Of a DNA stretch of 24,930 nt, positions 9,139-17,750 are shown one piece after another. The translations under genes were made by a program, and so were the position numbers. The stretch is from Bacteroidales bacterium. Lineage in GTDB: Bacteria > Bacteroidota > Bacteroidia > Bacteroidales > UBA932. Each line of letters opens with the position of its first letter. Position 1 is the first letter of the stretch. The DNA lies in assembly GCA_016283985.1 (NCBI GenBank), contig JAEENZ010000246.1, positions 1 through 24,930 on the forward strand, written 5' to 3'. The notes below the pieces were generated by a model, which saw only the letters and a program-made list of their open reading frames with translations, did no database searches and had not been told where the DNA came from.

Positions 9139-10095
9139 ATGAAAAATGTTCTCATTATAGGCTCCACGGGCCAGATAGGTTCTGAGTTGACCATGAAACT
9201 CAGGCACTTGCATCCTGAAGGAAATATTGTAGCCGGATACATTCCCGGATTCGAACCCAAGGGAGAACTGCTGGAAAGCGGCCCTTCGGCCGTCGTGAAC
9301 GTGGTGGACGGAATGCAGATCGCGGATGCTGTTGGGAGATATAACATCGACACCATCTACAACCTAGCCGCCCTCCTTTCCGCAACCGCGGAGAAGTTCC
9401 CCCTCAAGGCTTGGGACATCCAGATGAATGGCCTCATCAATATCCTGGAGGTAGCCCGCGGCCATGGCTGCGCAGTTTTCACTCCCAGTTCCATCGGTTC
9501 CTTCGGCCCCAGCACTCCTCATAAGGACACCCCTCAGGATACAATCCAGCGTCCGACTTCGATGTATGGAGTAACCAAGGTGGCAACCGAGCTCCTGAGC
9601 GATTATTATTTCCATAAATACGGTGTGGATACCCGTTCGGTACGTTTCCCTGGGCTGATTTCCTATACTACTCTTCCCGGCGGCGGCACTACCGACTATG
9701 CCGTTGAAATCTATTATGCTGCTGTCAAGGGATTAGAGTTCGTTTGCCCCATCGCAGCCGGAACGCTGATGGACATGATGTACATGCCCGATGCCCTCAA
9801 GGCGGCCGTGGATATCATGGAAGCCGATCCTTCGAAGCTCGTCCACCGCAATTCCTTCAACATTGCTTCAATGAGCTTTGCTCCGGAAGATGTGTTTGCA
9901 GCCATTAAGAAGATAATACCTGACGCACGCATGCGCTACGAAGTGGATCCCGTTCGACAGGCCATAGCGGATTCCTGGCCGGACAACATGGATGATTCCT
10001 GCGCCCGCGCCGAATGGGGATGGCAACCGCACTATGATCTGGATTCAATGTCGCAGGATATGATCAAGCATCTTAAAGAAAAGCTCGGAGCCTAG
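9139..10095 (+). CDS. L-threonine 3-dehydrogenase, SDR (epimerase-like) type
   Basis: A 318-residue extended SDR that oxidises threonine at C3 to 2-amino-3-ketobutyrate with NAD+. The Rossmann motif GSTGQIG is at residues 8-14 and the catalytic Tyr143-x3-Lys147 lies in SMYGVTK. The segment PGGGTTDYAVEIYY is characteristic of SDR-type threonine dehydrogenases and separates them from UDP-galactose epimerases; this family is unrelated to the zinc-dependent Tdh of E. coli. Divergent pairing with kbl supports the assignment. Its last codons form one arm of the terminator hairpin at 10075-10113. Confidence 0.92.
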   Translation: MKNVLIIGSTGQIGSELTMKLRHLHPEGNIVAGYIPGFEPKGELLESGPSAVVNVVDGMQIADAVGRYNIDTIYNLAALLSATAEKFPLKAWDIQMNGLINILEVARGHGCAVFTPSSIGSFGPSTPHKDTPQDTIQRPTSMYGVTKVATELLSDYYFHKYGVDTRSVRFPGLISYTTLPGGGTTDYAVEIYYAAVKGLEFVCPIAAGTLMDMMYMPDALKAAVDIMEADPSKLVHRNSFNIASMSFAPEDVFAAIKKIIPDARMRYEVDPVRQAIADSWPDNMDDSCARAEWGWQPHYDLDSMSQDMIKHLKEKLGA

Positions 10096-10113
10096 GCCCC
10101 GAGCTTTTCTTTT
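10075..10113. terminator. Bidirectional intrinsic terminator between threonine dehydrogenase and mmdB
   Basis: A perfect 14-bp stem (10075-10088 with 10099-10112) encloses a 10-base loop that itself contains the palindrome GCCTAGGC. T-rich runs lie outside the stem on both strands. The left arm is inside the end of the threonine dehydrogenase coding region, so the stop codon sits in the loop. Confidence 0.9.
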
Positions 10114-10129
10114 ATCCTAATACTATAAT

Positions 10130-11293
10130 CTATCCCAGGAATCCCAGCAGGATACCGGCGGCGACCGCTGAGCCGATAACGCCGGCAACATTGGGCGCCA
10201 TGGCGTGCATCAGCAGGTGGTTGGACGGGTCGCATTCGAGGCCGACGGCTTCGGAGACGCGTGCGCTGTCGGGCACGGCTGATACGCCTGCATTGCCAAT
10301 CAGAGGATTGATCTTACGGTCTTCGCTGCAGAAGAGGTTCATTATCTTCACGAACAGCACTCCGCTGAAGGTCGCGATTATGAACGACAGCAGGCCGAGG
10401 CCGAAGATCAGCACGGAACGTCCGTTAAGGAACACGTCTGCCTGGGTGGATGCACCGACGGTCAAACCGATAAGCGTAGTGACCACGTCGATGAGCGGTC
10501 CGCGGGCTGTCTCGGCAAGGCGGCGGGTAACGCCGGATTCCTTAAGCAGGTTGCCGAAGAACAGCATGCCGAGCAGAGGCAGGCCGGAAGGTACTATGAA
10601 AGCGGTGCAGATGAATCCCACGATAGGGAAGATTATCTTCTCCCTGCGGCTCACCTCGCGGGGCTTCGCCATGTGGATCATCCTTTCCTTCTTGCTGGTC
10701 ATCAGCAGCATGATGGGCTTCTGTATGACCGGCACCAAGGCCATGTATGAATAGGCTGAAACCGCAATCGCACCCATCAGCTCCGGAGCCAGTTTGCCGC
10801 TGAGGAAGATGGCCGTAGGGCCGTCCGCTCCACCTATAATGCCGATTGCACCAGCCTCATTGGGGGTAAACCCGAGGGCCAGGGCCAGAAGGTATGCTCC
10901 GAAGATACCCATCTGCGCGGCAGCGCCTATCAGCACCAGCCTGGGCTGGGAGATGAGAGCGCTGAAATCCGTCATGGCACCGATTCCAAGGAAGATCAGC
11001 GGGGGATACCATCCCTGACGAACGCCCTGATAGAGTATGTTCAGTACCGATCCCTCTTCGTAGACGCCGATGCGCAGACCTTCGCCCGTGGCAGGATCGA
11101 AAAAGAGAGGGATATTGCCTATGATCATACCGAATCCAATAGGCACGAGAAGCAGGGGTTCCCAGTGTTTCCTGATTCCCAGGAAGATGAACAGCAGCCC
11201 TATGCAGATCATCGCGAGATGCTGCCAGGTTGCGTTCGCAAATCCTGTAAACTGCCAGAACTGCTGGAGGCTGTCTATAACCGTATTGCCCAT
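10130..11293 (-). CDS. mmdB: Sodium ion-translocating decarboxylase beta subunit (methylmalonyl-CoA decarboxylase)
   Basis: A 387-residue polytopic membrane protein that decarboxylates carboxybiotin and couples this to sodium export. The family's key aspartate is visible as Asp157 in GGADGPTAIF; the GLTVGAST segment and the C-terminal NHLLMHAMAPNVAGV are also typical of OadB/MmdB. It is the last gene of a minus-strand operon, three bases after the biotin carrier. The protein family is shared by oxaloacetate, glutaconyl-CoA and malonate decarboxylases, and the methylmalonyl-CoA assignment rests on the carboxyltransferase at 12178-13740. Confidence 0.93.
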   Translation of the reverse strand: MGNTVIDSLQQFWQFTGFANATWQHLAMICIGLLFIFLGIRKHWEPLLLVPIGFGMIIGNIPLFFDPATGEGLRIGVYEEGSVLNILYQGVRQGWYPPLIFLGIGAMTDFSALISQPRLVLIGAAAQMGIFGAYLLALALGFTPNEAGAIGIIGGADGPTAIFLSGKLAPELMGAIAVSAYSYMALVPVIQKPIMLLMTSKKERMIHMAKPREVSRREKIIFPIVGFICTAFIVPSGLPLLGMLFFGNLLKESGVTRRLAETARGPLIDVVTTLIGLTVGASTQADVFLNGRSVLIFGLGLLSFIIATFSGVLFVKIMNLFCSEDRKINPLIGNAGVSAVPDSARVSEAVGLECDPSNHLLMHAMAPNVAGVIGSAVAAGILLGFLG

Positions 11294-11296
11294 TGC

Positions 11297-11770
11297 TTAT
11301 GCTATGCTGGCGATATCTGCTCCTTCAAGGACGGAGTCGGTCTTCTTCACGTAGATGGCGGTTACGGTTCCGTCGGCTTCCGCCAGGATGTCGTTCTCCA
11401 TCTTCATCGCCTCGATGACGGCGATCTTCTGTCCGCGCTTGACGGCATCGCCCACGTTCACGCAAACGTCGATGATGACGCCCGGAAGGGGAGAGACGAT
11501 CTTCTTGCCGGCACCTGCATTGGAAGAGGATGAGGCACTGGCGGGAGCAGGAGAGACTGCCTCCGCAGGACGTGCCACCCTCGGCTTATCCCCAAAAATC
11601 GGCAGATTTTCGGGGGCCCCGGAAGTGCCATGCGCCACCACGTCCAGTCCGCCGTTGATTTCGACACTATAATTAACACCGTTGACGTTGACATATGCTA
11701 TATTGTTCTCGATAGAGTTGACGGCAACCTCAAACTCTTTGCCGTTGATCTTGAATTTATACTGACTCAT
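11297..11770 (-). CDS. mmdC: Biotin carboxyl carrier subunit of the decarboxylase
   Basis: A 157-residue protein carrying biotin between the carboxyltransferase and the membrane subunit. The C-terminal biotinyl domain (about residues 88-157) has the attachment Lys123 in EAMKMEN. Before it is a flexible linker rich in Pro, Ala and Ser (about 60-90), and the N-terminal 45 residues (YKFKINGKEFEV) form a small beta-rich domain. I chose the ATG at 11770 because it overlaps the upstream stop as ATGA and follows AAGGA; an in-frame ATG at 11812 would add 14 unlikely residues inside the preceding gene. Confidence 0.92.
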   Translation of the reverse strand: MSQYKFKINGKEFEVAVNSIENNIAYVNVNGVNYSVEINGGLDVVAHGTSGAPENLPIFGDKPRVARPAEAVSPAPASASSSSNAGAGKKIVSPLPGVIIDVCVNVGDAVKRGQKIAVIEAMKMENDILAEADGTVTAIYVKKTDSVLEGADIASIA

Positions 11771-12174
11771 TTCCTTGGAGTTTTTCTGAATGTAAGGGAT
11801 TTGTCGTTCCACTGGGTGGCCCTGGGAGCGAAAGTGATAATGCCTGGCTCGACGTCGTGGACAGAATTGTTGAAATAGAGGTGCAGGGCCATGGCAATGG
11901 CGGCGTTGACCTCACCGCCGTTCTCGGCCTCGAGGGCCATTGCGATTGCTGCTGCAGTCTCGGCATCGGGAGCGGATCCTTTCCTGCTCTTCCTGACATG
12001 CTTCACGCGGGACACCTTCGAATTGGAGGCTTTGCCGATGAAACTGTAGATAAAATACAGAATCACCAGGGCGGTGAAAACGGTGGAGACGGCGATCAGG
12101 GCCAGGGTCCATCCGTGAGGATCGGTCTCGGCCATGCGCTGCGCGCCCGCTGTCATATCCAGAATGTCGATCAT
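11767..12174 (-). CDS. OadG-like gamma subunit of the sodium pump decarboxylase
   Basis: A 135-residue protein with one membrane segment (about residues 23-45), followed by a basic patch (VKHVRKSRKG) and a soluble tail containing two AIAMAL repeats and a C-terminal ITFAPRATQWN motif. This layout matches the small membrane-anchor (gamma or delta) subunits that assemble the carboxyltransferase and beta subunit. The family is poorly conserved, so the call leans on position: it lies between the carboxyltransferase gene (3-base gap) and the biotin carrier gene (ATGA overlap). Confidence 0.85.
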   Translation of the reverse strand: MIDILDMTAGAQRMAETDPHGWTLALIAVSTVFTALVILYFIYSFIGKASNSKVSRVKHVRKSRKGSAPDAETAAAIAMALEAENGGEVNAAIAMALHLYFNNSVHDVEPGIITFAPRATQWNDKSLTFRKTPRK

Positions 12175-12177
12175 GGC

Positions 12178-13740
12178 TTAGAGCGGCAGATTGTCGTGTT
12201 TCTTTGCCGGAAGCTCCTGGCGTTTGCCCTGAAGGCTCTCAAGGGCGCGTATAACGCGGAAACGGGTGTTGCGGGGCTCGATAACATCTTCTATGTAGCC
12301 CTTTTGGGCAGCCTGATAGGGATTGTTGAAGAGTTCCTCGTATTCCGCCTTCTTGGCTATGCGGACTACCTCCTGCTTGGCGGGATCGGTCTCGGCCTTT
12401 ATCTCTTTTCCGTAGAGGACGTTCACTGCACCGTCGGCACCCATAACCGCTATCTGGGCGGTGGGCCAGGCATAGTTGATGTCTCCTCGCAGCTGCTTGC
12501 AGCTCATCACGATGTGCGCTCCGCCGTAAGCCTTGCGCAGGGTGACGGTAACCTTGGGAACGGTGGCCTCGCCGTACGCGTAGAGAAGCTTCGCGCCGTT
12601 GGTGATGACCGCGCCGTACTCCTGCTGGGTGCCGGGAAGGAATCCGGGCACGTCGACCAGGGTGACCAGAGGGATGTTGAAGGCATCGCAGAAGCGCACG
12701 AAACGGGCGGCCTTGCGGGATGCGTTGATGTCCAGCACGCCGGCGAGCACTTTGGGCTGGTTGGCCACGATGCCTACGCTGCGTCCGCCGAAGTGGGCGA
12801 ATCCTACGATTATGTTCTTGGCGAAGTCCTTGTGTATCTCGAAGAAATCGCCGTCATCCACGACGCTGCGGATGACATCGTACATGTCGTATGCCTTGTT
12901 GGGGTTGTCCGGGATGATCTCGTTGAGAGCATCGGACATGCGGTTGACCGGATCCGCCGTCGGGCGCTCCGGGGCCGTTTCCATGTTGTTCTGGGGGATA
13001 TAGCTGAGCAGGCGCTTGATGGTCTCTATGCCTTCCTGCTCGTTCTCGGCAGCAAAGTCCGCTACTCCGCTCTTGGTCGCGTGCACGCTGGCTCCGCCGA
13101 GGGATTCCTGGTCCACATCCTCTCCGGTTACGCTCTTCACGACCGCCGGGCCTGTGAGGAACATGTAGGAGGTATTCTTGACCATGAGGGTGAAGTCGGT
13201 GAGGGCGGGGGAGTAGACCGCACCGCCGGCGCAGGGGCCGAATATGCCTGATATCTGGGGAACTACGCCGCTGGCGAGGATGTTGTGTTCGAAGATGTCG
13301 CCGTAGCCTGCGAGGGCGTCGATGCCCTCCTGGATGCGGGCGCCGCCGGAGTCGTTGAGACCGATAACGGGGGCTCCGCAGCGCATGGCCATGTCCATCA
13401 CCTTGCAGATCTTCTCGCTCATTGTCTTGCTGAGCGATCCGCCGCTGACGGTGAAGTCCTGAGCGAAGACGAATACCTGGCGGCCTGCGATGGTTCCCTG
13501 GCCGGTTACCACTCCGTCGCCGTCGGGATGCGATTTCTCCATGCCGAAGTTGGTGCAGTGGTGCTGGACGAACATGTCGAATTCCTCGAAACTGCCTTCG
13601 TCCAGCAGGAGGGAGAGACGCTCGCGGGCGGTAAGCTTGCCCTTTTCGTGCTGGGCGTCTATCCTCTTCTGGCCGCCGCCGAGACGGGCGTTCGCCCTGC
13701 GCTCGACAAGAGCCTTGATTTTATCTTGCTGCAAACTCAT
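12178..13740 (-). CDS. mmdA: Methylmalonyl-CoA decarboxylase alpha subunit (acyl-CoA carboxyltransferase)
   Basis: A 520-residue crotonase-fold carboxyltransferase that moves the carboxyl group from methylmalonyl-CoA to biotin. Both halves are present: the N-terminal half with SGGARIQEG and [12 protein letters not shown] (an oxyanion-type glycine turn), and the C-terminal half with VDVPGFLPG and RKAYGGAH. Sequence alone also fits propionyl-CoA carboxylase beta; the operon partners OadG-like, biotin carrier and OadB-like make the sodium-pumping decarboxylase the right reading. In Bacteroidota this enzyme ends the succinate pathway to propionate. The methylmalonyl-CoA epimerase gene often found next to it is not in this window. 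Confidence 0.92.
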   Translation of the reverse strand: MSLQQDKIKALVERRANARLGGGQKRIDAQHEKGKLTARERLSLLLDEGSFEEFDMFVQHHCTNFGMEKSHPDGDGVVTGQGTIAGRQVFVFAQDFTVSGGSLSKTMSEKICKVMDMAMRCGAPVIGLNDSGGARIQEGIDALAGYGDIFEHNILASGVVPQISGIFGPCAGGAVYSPALTDFTLMVKNTSYMFLTGPAVVKSVTGEDVDQESLGGASVHATKSGVADFAAENEQEGIETIKRLLSYIPQNNMETAPERPTADPVNRMSDALNEIIPDNPNKAYDMYDVIRSVVDDGDFFEIHKDFAKNIIVGFAHFGGRSVGIVANQPKVLAGVLDINASRKAARFVRFCDAFNIPLVTLVDVPGFLPGTQQEYGAVITNGAKLLYAYGEATVPKVTVTLRKAYGGAHIVMSCKQLRGDINYAWPTAQIAVMGADGAVNVLYGKEIKAETDPAKQEVVRIAKKAEYEELFNNPYQAAQKGYIEDVIEPRNTRFRVIRALESLQGKRQELPAKKHDNLPL

Positions 13741-13756
13741 AGTTCACTGTTTTAAC

Positions 13757-13787
13757 TTGCAAATATAGCCATTATATTTTATATTTG
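13757..13787 (+). promoter_or_regulatory. recF promoter, predicted to give a leaderless mRNA
   Basis: TTG at 13757-13759, then 20 bases, then TATATTTG at 13780-13787: a full match to the Bacteroidota promoter consensus. Only four bases separate the -7 box from the recF ATG at 13792, so transcription should begin at or within a base or two of the start codon. Confidence 0.75.
13760..13767 (-). promoter_or_regulatory. Candidate -7 box for the mmd operon
   Basis: On the minus strand this reads TATATTTG, followed by about 19 bases to the mmdA start codon. There is no TTG at the matching -33 distance. It abuts the -33 TTG of the recF promoter on the other strand, so part of the match may come from that element. 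Confidence 0.45.
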
Positions 13788-13791
13788 TGGT

Positions 13792-14886
13792 ATGGATCTG
13801 AAGAAGATAGTCGTGCAGGATTTCCGCAACATAGAGTTGCAGGAACTGGAGTTCTGCCCCAACATAAACTGCATTTCCGGAGGCAATGGGGAAGGTAAGA
13901 CGAACCTCATGGACGCCATCTGGTATCTCTCCATGACCAAAAGCGCCTTTTCCACTTCCGACCGTTTCAATTTCCGCTTCGGATGCAGCGGCTTCGCGCT
14001 TTCGGGGCTCTATGGAATGCCTTCAGGTCCCGATACCCGCGTCAGCATCCAGGTGGACGGCGGCGGCAAGAAATTGCGCAGGGACGACAAGCCCTATCCC
14101 CGCCTTGCCGACCATATCGGGCTCCTGCCCGTGGTGATGGTCTCACCGACCGACGTGGCCATGGTGAGCGAAACGGGAGAGGAGCGCCGCAAGTTCTGCA
14201 ACGCTGTGCTGTCGCAGATGAGCGCAGAGTACCTGAATGCAGTGCAGAACTATTCCAGACTGCTTCTGCAGCGTAACGCCATGCTCAAGAACGGCCAGCC
14301 GGACTGGGCCCTGATGGACATAATCGACAGTCAGATGGAGGCCTTCGCCACACCGGTTTACCAGATGCGCGCTTCGCTTGCGGACGACCTTTCCAAGAGG
14401 ATACAGGAGTTCTATGCGCAGATTTCCGGCGGGAAGGAGAGCGTAGGCATCAGCTACCGCTCGGACCTTGAATCTGGCTCCCTCACGGACATCTTCCGTT
14501 CCCGCAGGGAGAAGGATGCTATCCTGAAATTCACCTCCGCAGGCATACAGAGGGACGATCTTGTCTTCGAGATGGACGGACGGCCCATACGCCGGTGCGG
14601 ATCCCAGGGGCAGCAGAAATCCTTCCTGGTGGCTCTCAAGTTCGCCCAGTACAGCCTGATGAAGGAGCGTCGGGGCTTCCCGCCCATCCTCCTGCTGGAC
14701 GACCTCTTCGACAAGCTGGACATGGGGCGCGTGCAGAACCTGCTCACCATGGTCGCGGGGAACGACTTCGGGCAGATTTTCCTTTCGGACTGCAACAAGG
14801 TGCGCCTGAATTCCATCGTGGACGGCATCACGTCCGAACGCACATACTATGAGGCGAAGGGAGGCGTCTTCACCCGCAATGAGTAA
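13792..14886 (+). CDS. recF: DNA replication and repair protein RecF
   Basis: A 364-residue SMC-like ATPase that helps load RecA at single-stranded gaps. Walker A is GGNGEGKT at residues 30-37, the signature region is GSQGQQKSFLVALKFA, and Walker B is LLLDDLFDKLD, all in the right order; length is normal. The start gives the family N-terminus MDLKKIVVQDFRN, and the next Met (residue 40) would remove Walker A, so the ATG at 13792 must be used. The gene is divergent from mmdA and overlaps the DUF721 gene by eight bases. Confidence 0.96.
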   Translation: MDLKKIVVQDFRNIELQELEFCPNINCISGGNGEGKTNLMDAIWYLSMTKSAFSTSDRFNFRFGCSGFALSGLYGMPSGPDTRVSIQVDGGGKKLRRDDKPYPRLADHIGLLPVVMVSPTDVAMVSETGEERRKFCNAVLSQMSAEYLNAVQNYSRLLLQRNAMLKNGQPDWALMDIIDSQMEAFATPVYQMRASLADDLSKRIQEFYAQISGGKESVGISYRSDLESGSLTDIFRSRREKDAILKFTSAGIQRDDLVFEMDGRPIRRCGSQGQQKSFLVALKFAQYSLMKERRGFPPILLLDDLFDKLDMGRVQNLLTMVAGNDFGQIFLSDCNKVRLNSIVDGITSERTYYEAKGGVFTRNE

Positions 14887-15208
14887 TAACAGGATAGCCC
14901 GCAAGAACGCCCTGCCTCTGGTGGAAGTATTCAAGCAGATGCTTGCAGAGAGCGGCGCTGCCGCCACTCACAACACAAATCTCATCTTCTCCGCATGGGA
15001 TGCGGTTTCGGGTGCGGGAGAATATACGATCAAGCGTTTTTTTCGGGACGGCAAGCTGTATATAACACTCTCATCTTCAGTCATATGCAGCCAGCTTGCC
15101 ATGCAGAAGGACATGCTGGTCGCCAAGATCAATTCCTCCCTGGCTGGTAACGAACTGTATATTGGGCAGGCCGTCGACGGCCCGGTAAAACAACTGATAC
15201 TGAAATGA
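14879..15208 (+). CDS. DUF721 / DciA-like protein
   Basis: A 109-residue protein matching the DUF721 pattern: an N-terminal helix (ALPLVEVFKQMLAESG), a Trp in IFSAWDAVSG, then a KH-like core with LYITLSSSVICSQLAMQK. The family includes DciA, a loader or partner of the replicative helicase in bacteria without DnaC, and it is commonly encoded beside recF in Bacteroidota. I chose the ATG at 14879 because the upstream in-frame ATG at 14849 only adds recF-overlapping residues with no family match. It overlaps recF by eight bases and pdxB by four. Confidence 0.82.
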   Translation: MSNNRIARKNALPLVEVFKQMLAESGAAATHNTNLIFSAWDAVSGAGEYTIKRFFRDGKLYITLSSSVICSQLAMQKDMLVAKINSSLAGNELYIGQAVDGPVKQLILK

Positions 15209-16236
15209 AATTCGTAATAGACCAGGCCATACCTTTTATCAAGGGCGTGTTCGAACCTTATGCCGAGACCGTTTACAAAGACGGTGGAGCAATCTGCCAT
15301 GAAGACCTGATGGATGCTGACGCCCTTGTTATACGAACAAGGACACGTTGCAACGAGGAGCTTCTTGCCGGCACTTCGGTAAAGATCATTTCTACGGCTG
15401 CCATTGGATTGGACCATATCGACATACCTTTCTGCAACGATAACGGCATTTTCATCCAGAATGCTCCCGGCAGCAATTCCGGCGGGGTCATGAACTATGT
15501 CTTCTCCGCCCTTTACGGGGCTGCAAGCCGTGAGCGAATTCCTCTTTCAGGGGCGACTTTCGGCATCATCGGAGCAGGTCATGTGGGTTCCCGTATAGAA
15601 GCTATGGCGAGACACCTCTGCATGCAGGTGCTGCTCTGCGATCCGCCGCGTGCGGAAGTCGAAGGCCCGGCCCAGTTCGTCGATCTGGATTACCTTTTGG
15701 AGAATTCCGACATAGTTTCGCTGAGCGTGCCTTTGAATCCCGGTACCCAGAAGATGGCAAATGCGGATTTCTTCGGCAAGATGAAGTTCGGGGCCTTCTT
15801 TATCAATACCGCCCGAGGGGAAATAGTGGATGACGACGCCCTGCTTGCCGCATTCCCGAAACTCGGTCCCGTAATTATCGATACCTGGAACAATGAGCCC
15901 AACGTTAATGTAGAGCTGATTTCAAAGGCATCCATCGCCACCCCGCACATTGCCGGATACTCCTATCAGGGCAAGCAGAGGGCGACGGCCGCGGCGGTCC
16001 GTGCTGTGGCCAGGTTCTTCAGGTTGGAACCGCTCTTCGAGTTCTTCCCGACGACGGAACTGGAGGAACTGGAGGCCGTAAGGCTTGACCTTACGGGGCT
16101 TACCCAGGGGCAGATCACGTCGGTATTCCAGTATAATTACCCTGTCTTTACGGACGATTTCATGTTCCGGATACACCCGGAGCGCTTCGACGAGATTCGT
16201 CAGGAGTACCGTTACCGACGCGAGTTCTACATTTAA
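15205..16236 (+). CDS. pdxB: Erythronate-4-phosphate dehydrogenase
   Basis: A 343-residue NAD-dependent 2-hydroxyacid dehydrogenase acting in the DXP-dependent route to pyridoxal phosphate. The NAD-binding motif GIIGAGHVGSR is at 120-130; the catalytic residues are Arg204 (NTARGE), Glu231 (NNEP) and His248 (TPHIAGYS). HIAGYSYQGK and the additional C-terminal dimerisation region distinguish PdxB from other family members, and the length agrees. It starts inside the stop of the DUF721 gene (ATGA). The window contains several PLP enzymes, but I see no regulatory link to them. Confidence 0.94.
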   Translation: MKFVIDQAIPFIKGVFEPYAETVYKDGGAICHEDLMDADALVIRTRTRCNEELLAGTSVKIISTAAIGLDHIDIPFCNDNGIFIQNAPGSNSGGVMNYVFSALYGAASRERIPLSGATFGIIGAGHVGSRIEAMARHLCMQVLLCDPPRAEVEGPAQFVDLDYLLENSDIVSLSVPLNPGTQKMANADFFGKMKFGAFFINTARGEIVDDDALLAAFPKLGPVIIDTWNNEPNVNVELISKASIATPHIAGYSYQGKQRATAAAVRAVARFFRLEPLFEFFPTTELEELEAVRLDLTGLTQGQITSVFQYNYPVFTDDFMFRIHPERFDEIRQEYRYRREFYI

Positions 16237-16260
16237 AGATTAATCGCAAATAACACTGAT

Positions 16261-17685
16261 ATGACCACAGAACAGCAATTGAAGTATTTCCGGGAAGGAT
16301 TCCCTTGGATGAAGATAGATGCTCCCGCAGTTCCCGGAAGGGGCATTGCGGTAATGTCTTCTGCAGAGGAAGATGAGTGCATCGCTTATCTTCAGAAGGC
16401 ATCCGTTAAGGGCAAGGTCAAGTTCGTGCCTGCCTCGGGGGCGGCCTCCCGCATGTTCAAGGATATTTTCGGAGGACTTGAACAGCCCAACGACGCCGTC
16501 CGGAAGCTGACGGCGAACATCCGCAGTTTCGCCTTCTACGATGAAGGACTGTTCGGCAAACCATCCGCCGATTCGGATGCCGATTGCTGCGCTACGGCCG
16601 CAAAACTGCTGAAAGAACCCGGACTCGGATACGGAAGCAAGCCCAAAGGCGTACTCAAATTCCACCGTTATGCATCCGAGGTACGAACGGCGCTTGCAGA
16701 GCATCTGGTCGAAGGCCAGGATTATATGCGCAATGCCGATGGAAGCGTGAATCTCACCGTTACCATCTCTCCCGAGCACCGCGAGCTGTTCGAAACCGCC
16801 CTGGCTGAAGTGAAAGGGAAGTTCGAGGAAAGGTACGGCGTGAAATACAATGTCAAGTTCACGTATCAGTCCAAGGAGACAGATACGATCGCCGTCACTC
16901 CGGACAACGAGCCCTTCCTTTGCGATGACGGCACGGTACTCCGCCGTCCCGCCGGCCATGGCGCCCTCATCTACAACCTGAACGAGGTGGAAGAGGAACT
17001 TGTATCCATCAAGAACATAGACAACGTTGCCGTGGAGAAGTATCTGCCCGTTACCGCCCGCTACAAGAAGGTGCTGATGGGTAAGGCCCTGGAACTGCGT
17101 GACCGCATATTCGGATATCTGCGCAGGCTGGATGACGCATCTCCTGCAGAGGCACTCGCTCTCGTGAAGGGGGAGATCGTTCCTTTCCTGGCAGAGGATC
17201 TCTGCGTGGAGATACCCGGAATGCCGGATGATGAACTGGTGGCATTCGTGCGGTCGAAACTCGACAGGCCCGTGCGTGTCTGCGGAATGGTCAAGAATCA
17301 GGGGGAACCCGGTGGCGGCCCCTTCGTCATCCGCGAAGCGGACGGAAGCACCTCGCTTCAGATCCTGGAAAGCGTGCAGATCAACAAGAACGATGCTTCC
17401 GCAATGGCTGCGCTCAATTCTGCGACCCACTTCAATCCCGTGGACCTGGTATGCTGCCTGCGCAATTACAAGGGAGAGAAATTCAATCTTCCGGAATACG
17501 TGGATCCCGATGCAGGGTTCATCTCATCGAAGAGCTTCCAGGGAAGGGAACTGCGCGCCCTCGAACTGCCGGGACTTTGGAACGGCTCCATGAGCCGCTG
17601 GAACACCCTTTTCGTAGAAGTTCCGCTCGAGACTTTCAATCCGGTGAAGGTCGTCCTGGATCTTCTCAGGCCTGCTCATCAATGA
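16261..17685 (+). CDS. DUF4301 family protein, nucleotidyltransferase-like
   Basis: A 474-residue protein of a family found mainly in Bacteroidota and without a known function. Conserved blocks visible here are KFVPASGAASRMF (54-66), KGVLKFHRY (129-137), DTIAVTPDNEPF (208-219), RRPAGHGALIYNLN (228-241) and IKNIDN (250-255). Their order and content resemble UDP-sugar pyrophosphorylases, where a glycine-rich loop with Arg, a GHG loop and an N-x-DN motif bind the nucleotide and metal. That analogy is my inference. It follows pdxB by 24 bases without an evident promoter, so they are probably cotranscribed. Confidence 0.82.
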   Translation: MTTEQQLKYFREGFPWMKIDAPAVPGRGIAVMSSAEEDECIAYLQKASVKGKVKFVPASGAASRMFKDIFGGLEQPNDAVRKLTANIRSFAFYDEGLFGKPSADSDADCCATAAKLLKEPGLGYGSKPKGVLKFHRYASEVRTALAEHLVEGQDYMRNADGSVNLTVTISPEHRELFETALAEVKGKFEERYGVKYNVKFTYQSKETDTIAVTPDNEPFLCDDGTVLRRPAGHGALIYNLNEVEEELVSIKNIDNVAVEKYLPVTARYKKVLMGKALELRDRIFGYLRRLDDASPAEALALVKGEIVPFLAEDLCVEIPGMPDDELVAFVRSKLDRPVRVCGMVKNQGEPGGGPFVIREADGSTSLQILESVQINKNDASAMAALNSATHFNPVDLVCCLRNYKGEKFNLPEYVDPDAGFISSKSFQGRELRALELPGLWNGSMSRWNTLFVEVPLETFNPVKVVLDLLRPAHQ

Positions 17686-17687
17686 TA

Positions 17688-17718
17688 TTGTAAATCTCCG
17701 GCAATTTTTGTATTTTTG
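17688..17718 (+). promoter_or_regulatory. Promoter of the TPR-yebC-symporter operon
   Basis: TTG at 17688-17690, a 20-base spacer and TATTTTTG at 17711-17718 match the Bacteroidota consensus fully. The predicted leader is about 29 bases. It begins directly after the DUF4301 stop, with no terminator in between. Confidence 0.75.
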
Positions 17719-17750
17719 CAGGCTTAATTGAAAATCAAATTAGAAGTTAT

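Noticed and set aside
11771..11812. An upstream start for the biotin carrier at 11812
   Set aside because: It would add 14 residues with no family match and lie inside the preceding gene, while the ATG at 11770 overlaps the stop as ATGA and has AAGGA just before it.
11857..13251. A 464-codon open frame on the plus strand antisense to mmdA
   Set aside because: It lies opposite a well-supported gene and its open length follows from codon bias at moderately high GC. The translation shows no recognisable domain and there is no promoter at its start.
14849..14878. A longer form of the DUF721 protein starting at 14849
   Set aside because: The extra ten residues are recF sequence read in another frame and do not resemble the family's N-terminus.
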